Part shown: one piece after another, positions 7,085-10,450 of the stretch | How the letters are laid out: every line of letters starts with the position of its first letter | How positions within the stretch are numbered: position 1 is the first letter of the stretch | DNA from: Caldilineaceae bacterium | GTDB taxonomy: Bacteria > Chloroflexota > Anaerolineae > Caldilineales > Caldilineaceae | Length of the DNA stretch: 10,450 nt | Assembly: GCA_026645635.1 (NCBI GenBank) | Contig: JAPKMV010000070.1 | Coordinates: forward strand, 1 to 10,450 | Reading direction: 5' to 3' | Made by a program: the position numbers and the translations under genes | Notes under the pieces: model-generated | Databases searched by the model: none | Seen by the model: only the letters and a program-made list of their open reading frames with translations | Told to the model about the DNA's origin: nothing

Positions 7085-7155
7085 ATGATGAGGAGGGGCA
7101 TCAAATGGCCTAAGCTGTAAGTATGCCAGCGCTGGTAAGAAGGCGTATCCTTGTC

Positions 7156-7179
7156 ACCCGCTCACCCCCTCACCCACTC
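7156..7179 (-). repeat. Three tandem 8-bp units (GAGNGGGT) overlapping the nitroreductase stop codon
   Basis: Read on the minus strand the units are GAGTGGGT (7172-7179), GAGGGGGT (7164-7171) and GAGCGGGT (7156-7163). The nitroreductase TGA (7170-7172) spans the first two units, so its last residues (Ser-Gly) and stop come from the repeat. The same 8-bp unit follows the lipoprotein gene at 10397 onward. Confidence 0.7.
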
Positions 7180-7946
7180 ATCTCCCGCGGCGCCAGCCCC
7201 TGCTGCGCCCACGCCCGCGCCATGATCGGCTCGCGCTTCTGCATCGTGCCGCCGGTGGCGAAGTAGCTGCTCAGCGCCAGGAACCAGTCGCGCTTGACGC
7301 TCATCGCAGCGTAGGTGCGATCCAGGTCTTCCGGTGCAAACGCCGCCGGGTAGCCGTTCTCGAAGAAGCAGAGATCTCGCGGCACCCGCGGGCGCAGCGG
7401 CGGCTTCTGCGCCTCGTCGATCACGCCGATGCACAGCCCGTAGAGCGGCAGCACACCCGCCGGCAGGTGCAGCAGCCGGGCGATCTCGTCCGTCGCGTTC
7501 TGCACTGCGCCGATGTAGCAGGTGCCGTAGCCAAGCAACTCCGCGGCGACCACCATGTTCTGCGCCACCATCGTGGCGTCACTGGCGCCATAGATCAGGC
7601 TGATGCGCGCCTCCATACCCCAGTCACCGCCGCGGTGCTCCACCAGCAGGCGCAGGCGATACACGTCCAGGCAGACCACGAAGAACTCCGCGGCGTCGCG
7701 GATGTGCTGCTGGTTGGCGCAGCGCGTGGCGATCTCGTCGCGCAGCGCCGGGTCGGTGATGCGCACGAAACTGTACATGTGGCCCTGGGCGTCGGTCGGC
7801 GCCCGGCGCCCCGCCTCGACGATCAGGTCGAGATGGCCTGCGGCCAGCGGCTCACGCAAGAAGTAGCGGATGGAGCGGTGCTCGGCAAAGGCGGAGAAAC
7901 TGGGCGGGAATTCGAGCGGGATGGGTGAGGCGGTGGCATGGTTCAT
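7170..7946 (-). CDS. NfsA/Frp-like FMN-dependent nitroreductase
   Basis: A 258-residue flavoenzyme of the nitroreductase family, near the 240 residues usual for NfsA. HRSIRYFLREPL (residues 23-34) is the N-terminal FMN-phosphate-binding motif. RRAPTDAQGHMYSFVRITDP (47-66) is the second flavin-contact segment. QQHIRDAAEFFVVCLDVYR (79-97) and ELLGYGTCYIGAVQN (136-150) complete the NfsA-like signature. Such enzymes reduce nitro-aromatics, quinones, flavins or similar acceptors with NAD(P)H in the cytoplasm; the natural acceptor is not deducible. AAGGAG sits 7 bases before the ATG and overlaps the end of the upstream DUF983 gene (gap of 12 bases), so the two form an operon with likely coupled translation. 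The gene ends within a short tandem repeat that sets its stop codon. Confidence 0.9.
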   Translation of the reverse strand: MNHATASPIPLEFPPSFSAFAEHRSIRYFLREPLAAGHLDLIVEAGRRAPTDAQGHMYSFVRITDPALRDEIATRCANQQHIRDAAEFFVVCLDVYRLRLLVEHRGGDWGMEARISLIYGASDATMVAQNMVVAAELLGYGTCYIGAVQNATDEIARLLHLPAGVLPLYGLCIGVIDEAQKPPLRPRVPRDLCFFENGYPAAFAPEDLDRTYAAMSVKRDWFLALSSYFATGGTMQKREPIMARAWAQQGLAPREMSG

Positions 7947-7958
7947 AGGTCGGCTCCT

Positions 7959-8324
7959 TCACATCCGGGTGGGTTGATCCTGCTCCTCCGCCGTGCGCGG
8001 ATCCAGCACTTGGTCGCCATGCATCCAAACCAGCCGCGCATAGCGAAAGAGCAGCGGGTAAATGATCACCGTCTCCAGAATGATCGCGGTGGAGAAGACA
8101 AGCAGGCTGACGTTGAGAAAATAGAGCAGCACCGCGGTGGGCACCAGGATGAAGAAGCCTGCGGTGTAGGCGATGAACATGGAGTTGAGGAAATAGCCGG
8201 TCTCGCGTTCATACTTCACGCCGCAGACGGGGCAATGGCTGTGCATGGCAAAGATACCCCGGAAGACAGGGCCTTGCAGACAGACAGGGCAGCGTTGGCG
8301 GAGCAGGGCAAACAGGCGTTTCAT
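7959..8324 (-). CDS. DUF983 family membrane protein with zinc-ribbon N-terminus
   Basis: A 121-residue protein. It starts MKRLFALLRQRCPVC and carries two CPVC knuckles (Cys12/15 and Cys31/34), a four-cysteine zinc-ribbon pattern. Two hydrophobic segments follow (about residues 49-70 and 73-94), then RYARLVWMHGDQVLDPR on the far side. This is the DUF983 arrangement. The biochemical role of the family is not established, though members are sometimes found near oxidase or redox genes. The frame stays open upstream to 8549, but the extra residues are not family-like and run antisense to the promoter and start of the second antitoxin operon. I place the start at 8324, with GAGG about 8 bases before it. 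It is the first gene of a two-gene operon with the nitroreductase, whose ribosome binding site overlaps this stop codon. No convincing promoter was found upstream. Confidence 0.88.
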   Translation of the reverse strand: MKRLFALLRQRCPVCLQGPVFRGIFAMHSHCPVCGVKYERETGYFLNSMFIAYTAGFFILVPTAVLLYFLNVSLLVFSTAIILETVIIYPLLFRYARLVWMHGDQVLDPRTAEEQDQPTRM

Positions 8325-8444
8325 GTTCGTGGCCTCATCAGGTGGCGAGCAACGGTCTTGCGGATGCATCTGTGCATTCATCTTACCACGCGCTGGCGGA
8401 GCATAGTGAAAGGGCTTCATCACGGCGCTGTATGAGACGAGCTG

Positions 8445-8473
8445 TTGCGCATCGGCGCTGGCTACAGTACACT
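8445..8473 (+). promoter_or_regulatory. Promoter of the second toxin-antitoxin operon
   Basis: TTGCGC (8445-8450), a 17-base spacer and TACACT (8468-8473) make a plausible sigma-70 promoter. Transcription would start near 8480, about 30 bases before the antitoxin ATG. Confidence 0.5.
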
Positions 8474-8475
8474 GT
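8464..8475. promoter_or_regulatory. Possible operator: inverted repeat over the -10 box
   Basis: ACAGT-AC-ACTGT forms 5-bp inverted arms around a 2-base centre and covers the whole proposed -10 hexamer. Toxin-antitoxin operons are usually repressed by the antitoxin or the complex binding such a palindrome at the promoter, so this is a candidate autoregulatory site. It is short enough to be chance. Confidence 0.35.
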
Positions 8476-8509
8476 CGATCATGTGCGTGATGACCATAGG
8501 AGGTGAGAA

Positions 8510-8755
8510 ATGACTGTACTCGAACTGGATCGATCACAACGTGTGGCAAAGGTGCTCAACATGGTTCGCCATTTCACCGTGAATGAACGTATCGTGTTAG
8601 CGAAACTGTTGCTCGACACCGTTGTGGCTGGCGAGGCTGAAGAGAGCGCAGACTGGCAGTCTCTAGGTTTGAAGGCGTTCGAGGCGGAATGGGATAACCC
8701 CGGCGACGCAATCTATGACGACTGGAGAACACTCTATGGCGTACCGGCGGGGTGA
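8510..8755 (+). CDS. Antitoxin paired with a MazF/PemK toxin
   Basis: An 81-residue protein. Residues 1-42 are 27/42 identical to the antitoxin at 6609 (shared features MTVL, RVxKVL, ERIVLAKLLLD). The C-terminal half differs completely: acidic and aromatic (FEAEWDNPGDAIYDDWRTLYG, residues about 56-76), a typical MazE-type toxin-binding tail. A strong ribosome binding site, AGGAGGTGA (8498-8506), supports the start. Its stop lies 20 bp inside the following toxin gene, giving tight translational coupling. The expected role is to neutralise the MazF-type RNase and, with it, to repress the operon. The N-terminal module resembles short addiction-module helical proteins rather than a clear AbrB or ribbon-helix-helix fold; I could not assign it firmly. 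Confidence 0.85.
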   Translation: MTVLELDRSQRVAKVLNMVRHFTVNERIVLAKLLLDTVVAGEAEESADWQSLGLKAFEAEWDNPGDAIYDDWRTLYGVPAG

Positions 8756-9260
8756 CGTTGTCCTGATCCCTTTCCCCTTTACCGATCTCTCCGCGACGAA
8801 GACCCGCCCAGCGGTTGTGGTCAGCAGCGCAGTCTATCACAGTGTGCGCTCCGAAATGCTGCTTGCGTACATCTCGTCGCAGGTAACCAAAGCTGATCCC
8901 ATGCTGGATCACGTGCTGATGGATTGGGCATTGGCCGGCTTGCCCAGACCATCCTTTGTGCGCCCCAAACTCGCTGCGGTTGAACCATCCCTCATTGTTC
9001 ATCAAGTGGGCAAGCTCTCAGCAAGTGATATGTTCGAGCTAGATCGCCGTCTGTGGCTGGCACTCGGGCTGCAGGACACAGCAATCGATTTGCTCTTGCA
9101 CGACTCAGGCCTGTCACTGCAATCACCAACGCGTGTCCAGTTGCTTGCCGAAAAAGCCCTGGTAGCCGTCAGGACTTTAGACAGCGCCCGTGCTGTCGGC
9201 GTCGATATGCAGCGCCTCCGTGCATTGCTTGCGCTGCCGTCAGAGCCGCCGCTACCATGA
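8736..9260 (+). CDS. MazF/PemK-family toxin (endoribonuclease) with C-terminal extension
   Basis: A 174-residue protein. Residues 1-111 match the MazF/PemK fold: RRGDVVLIPFPFTD (4-17), KTRPAVVVSS (22-31) with the catalytic-type Arg24, LLAYISSQ (42-49) with the Ser/Thr position of the active site, then VRPKLAAVEPSLIVHQVGKL (75-94), ending in the usual helix LDRRLWLALGL. MazF enzymes cut single-stranded mRNA at short motifs and halt growth. Family members are usually about 110-120 residues. Here a further 60 or so residues (112-174) form two likely helices, for example LLAEKALVAVRTLDSARA. The ATG at 8736 lies inside the antitoxin gene; the frame has an alternative ATG at 8715, but MAYRRGDVV is the family-typical start. 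The stop overlaps an ATG (9257) as ATGA. The active-site residues look intact. Confidence 0.9.
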   Translation: MAYRRGDVVLIPFPFTDLSATKTRPAVVVSSAVYHSVRSEMLLAYISSQVTKADPMLDHVLMDWALAGLPRPSFVRPKLAAVEPSLIVHQVGKLSASDMFELDRRLWLALGLQDTAIDLLLHDSGLSLQSPTRVQLLAEKALVAVRTLDSARAVGVDMQRLRALLALPSEPPLP

Positions 9261-9345
9261 GTATGCTGTAGTTTGCACGCGCTGCGCATATCAGCTAGAT
9301 TTGCCCCATGCGCGTTACTTTTCACCCACCAGGTGTGGGCGCCCG
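9257..9345 (+). pseudogene. Degenerate zinc-ribbon leader of the downstream membrane protein, probably frameshifted
   Basis: The frame of the membrane protein at 9346 is open upstream and reads VVCTRCAYQLDLPHARYFSP then TRCGRPM just before its Met. CxxC with a later CGRPM is a usual bacterial zinc-ribbon pattern, but the third cysteine is absent (YFSPTRC where a C-x-x-CGRP pair is expected). The natural-looking start, ATG 9257 (MSML), overlaps the toxin stop as ATGA, but it meets TAG after four codons in its own frame. One added base near 9266 would join MSML to VVCTRC. Confidence 0.4.
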
Positions 9346-9585
9346 ATGACCCGCCGCCGCGCCGGCTTCGACCCCGTTCGCTTTGTCCGCACCACCGAGG
9401 GTCAGTTGGTCGCCGGCTTCTTTGTGCTGCTCTACGTCGTCGGCGGCGGGCTGATCTGGTTCTTCTACGGCCTCGGCGGCGCGCTCCTTGGCTGGCTCTG
9501 TATGACGGGCGGCTTACTGTTCTTTTTGCTGCTCTATGGTATGGTTTCCTTGTTGGGCTGGTGGGCAAATCGAGATGAGGGTTGA
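9346..9585 (+). CDS. Small two-helix membrane protein of unknown function
   Basis: A 79-residue protein that I do not recognise. It has a basic N-terminus (MTRRRAGFDPVRFVRTTEGQ), one hydrophobic segment at about residues 21-41 (VAGFFVLLYVVGGGLIWFF) and a second at about 43-70, then a short charged tail. The positive N-terminus suggests it lies on the cytoplasmic side. The start is uncertain: AGGTG lies 10 bases before the ATG at 9346, and the frame is open upstream to an ATG at 9190, passing through a zinc-ribbon-like CTRC…CGRPM segment. The true gene may therefore be a zinc-ribbon plus membrane protein broken by a base loss. It lies 14 bases before the lipoprotein gene on the same strand, so the two are probably co-transcribed, possibly with the toxin operon upstream. 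Confidence 0.6.
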   Translation: MTRRRAGFDPVRFVRTTEGQLVAGFFVLLYVVGGGLIWFFYGLGGALLGWLCMTGGLLFFLLLYGMVSLLGWWANRDEG

Positions 9586-9599
9586 AGGGAATGGATGTG

Positions 9600-10397
9600 A
9601 TGCGAGGGGCGAGGCTTCGACGTGATCTCAGCCGAACGGGCGAGGGACGGCGCCGGGAGAGGCGAGGGGCGGTCATTCTGTTTGCGGCGGTCATGGCGGC
9701 GCTGGTGATGACAGCCTGCAGCGGGCAGGCCACGCCGCAGCCGCTGCGTTTCGGCCCTGCGCCGTGGCAGACGGGCGAGCAGCACACGCTCTCCATCACC
9801 ACCGCCGATGGCCAGCCTGGAGGCGTCGTCACCTATCTGCTCACCGCCGGCGCCGATGAAACCGGTGCACCGGAGTGGGTGCTGGAACGGTCGGTCAATT
9901 CGCTGGGTCTCGAAGAATTGATCACCGTCAAGATGAGCGACGCCGGCTTCCGCCCCAAGTCCGCCTATCTGGAGCGCAGCGACCGCGACGGCGCCGAAAG
10001 CGTCGATGCCCAGTACAACAGCGGCCAGGTGGACATGGAGCTGACCACCAAACGCAACGTCACCACCGTGCAGCGCGTCTCCGTGCCCAGCGACGCGCGC
10101 GACATAGTGACGATGCCCATGATCCTGCGCGGGCTACCGCTGGCGCAGGGCTACGCCACCCAGATGAACTTCTTCCTGCCCATCGCCGCGCAACTGGAGC
10201 GCGCCACCGTGCGCGTCACCGGCGAAGCGGAGATCACCGTGCCCGCCGGCACGTTCCAGACCTGGGCCGTGGACGTGGACACCGGCGACGCCGTCTCCAA
10301 GCTCTGGTTTGCCCAGGCGGCCCCCCATCAGTTGATCAAGTACCAGGACGGACGGAACAAGGCCGTCTTTGAATTGAGTGACTATCGGGCGGAATAG
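9600..10397 (+). CDS. Predicted lipoprotein, DUF3108-like
   Basis: A 265-residue protein with an Arg-rich N-terminus, a hydrophobic segment (about residues 24-38) and a lipobox-like end LVMTAC (Cys40), so probably a lipoprotein on the outer face of the membrane. The mature part is beta-rich with no metal-binding or catalytic motif. The C-terminal third (EITVPAGTFQTWAVDVDTG, then KLWFAQAAPHQLIKYQDG) resembles DUF3108-type proteins, whose role is not well defined. Start choice: AAGGGA (9585-9590) is about 9 bases before ATG 9600 but abuts ATG 9591, and a TTG at 9582 overlaps the previous stop, so 9600 is favoured. It follows the small membrane protein closely. Just after its TAG stop a tandem-repeat hairpin begins. 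Confidence 0.78.
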   Translation: MRGARLRRDLSRTGEGRRRERRGAVILFAAVMAALVMTACSGQATPQPLRFGPAPWQTGEQHTLSITTADGQPGGVVTYLLTAGADETGAPEWVLERSVNSLGLEELITVKMSDAGFRPKSAYLERSDRDGAESVDAQYNSGQVDMELTTKRNVTTVQRVSVPSDARDIVTMPMILRGLPLAQGYATQMNFFLPIAAQLERATVRVTGEAEITVPAGTFQTWAVDVDTGDAVSKLWFAQAAPHQLIKYQDGRNKAVFELSDYRAE

Positions 10398-10398
10398 A

Positions 10399-10446
10399 GT
10401 GAGAGGGTGAGAGGGTGAGTGTGCATTCACCTACTCACCCTCTCAC
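10399..10446 (+). terminator. Hairpin built from GAGAGGGT tandem repeats after the lipoprotein gene
   Basis: The 13-mer GTGAGAGGGTGAG occurs twice in overlap (10399-10411 and 10407-10419), and its exact reverse complement is at 10434-10446, giving a perfect 13-bp stem with a 14-base loop in the inner pairing. It begins two bases after the lipoprotein stop. No T-run is seen before the window ends, so it may be a terminator, an mRNA 3'-end stabiliser or simply a dispersed repeat cut by the window edge. Confidence 0.6.
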
Positions 10447-10450
10447 CCGC

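Noticed and set aside
7105..7113. Ribosome-binding-like AGGAGG followed by ATG GCC TAA
   Set aside because: A two-codon frame with no sign of a leader peptide function; the downstream genes are on the opposite strand.
7126..7135. Perfect palindrome CCAGCGCTGG between the vapC remnant and the nitroreductase
   Set aside because: It is only 10 bp in GC-rich DNA with no T-run and no promoter nearby, so it does not support a terminator or operator call.
8325..8549. Long N-terminal extension of the DUF983 frame to 8549
   Set aside because: The extension overlaps the start and promoter of the divergent antitoxin gene and has no DUF983-like sequence; MKRLF at 8324 fits the family.

Overview
The window is GC-rich bacterial DNA that most resembles a Chloroflexota genome (Anaerolineae/Caldilinea type). 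This is an inference from several signs: a surface protein with Thr-Pro-rich 'TPTPT' linkers and a C-terminal membrane anchor, a PIN toxin C-terminus of a type I associate with Chloroflexota VapC proteins, short dispersed hairpin repeats at gene ends, and a Tat-lipoprotein TRAP receptor close to TakP. No taxonomic marker such as rRNA is present.

Layout. Bases 1-1132 (minus) hold a nearly complete TRAP-transporter solute receptor of the TakP/DctP family; its partner membrane subunits would lie beyond the left edge. A 260-bp intergenic region (1133-1392) holds two strong divergent sigma-70-like promoters. The rightward one drives a secreted, C-terminally anchored carbohydrate-binding-like protein, in which the signal peptide (1393-1527) and the ectodomain (1524-3011) are in different frames. 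Next come a BioF2-type GNAT acetyltransferase (3155-4273) and a small uncharacterised acidic protein (4300-4701). These converge on an NFACT/RqcH ribosome-quality-control gene (4775-6529, minus). A 40-bp-armed hairpin repeat sits between them and supplies the NFACT stop codon.

The right half holds two toxin-antitoxin loci about 1.6 kb apart. At 6609-7084 an intact antitoxin is followed by a VapC-like PIN gene that has lost the middle of its domain. At 8510-9260 a related antitoxin is paired with a MazF/PemK toxin that carries a C-terminal extension. The first 42 residues of the two antitoxins are 27/42 identical while their C-termini are unrelated, so one N-terminal module serves two unrelated toxin families. 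Between the loci, a minus-strand operon encodes a DUF983 zinc-ribbon membrane protein and an NfsA-like flavin nitroreductase. The right end holds a small membrane protein with a degenerate zinc-ribbon reading frame upstream, then a predicted lipoprotein resembling DUF3108. An 8-bp tandem repeat (GAGNGGGT) ends both the nitroreductase and the lipoprotein gene.

The genes do not form one obvious pathway. Two probable single-base frameshifts and one in-frame toxin deletion mean either real gene decay or indel errors in the assembly. I found no tRNA, rRNA, CRISPR array, transposase or phage gene.
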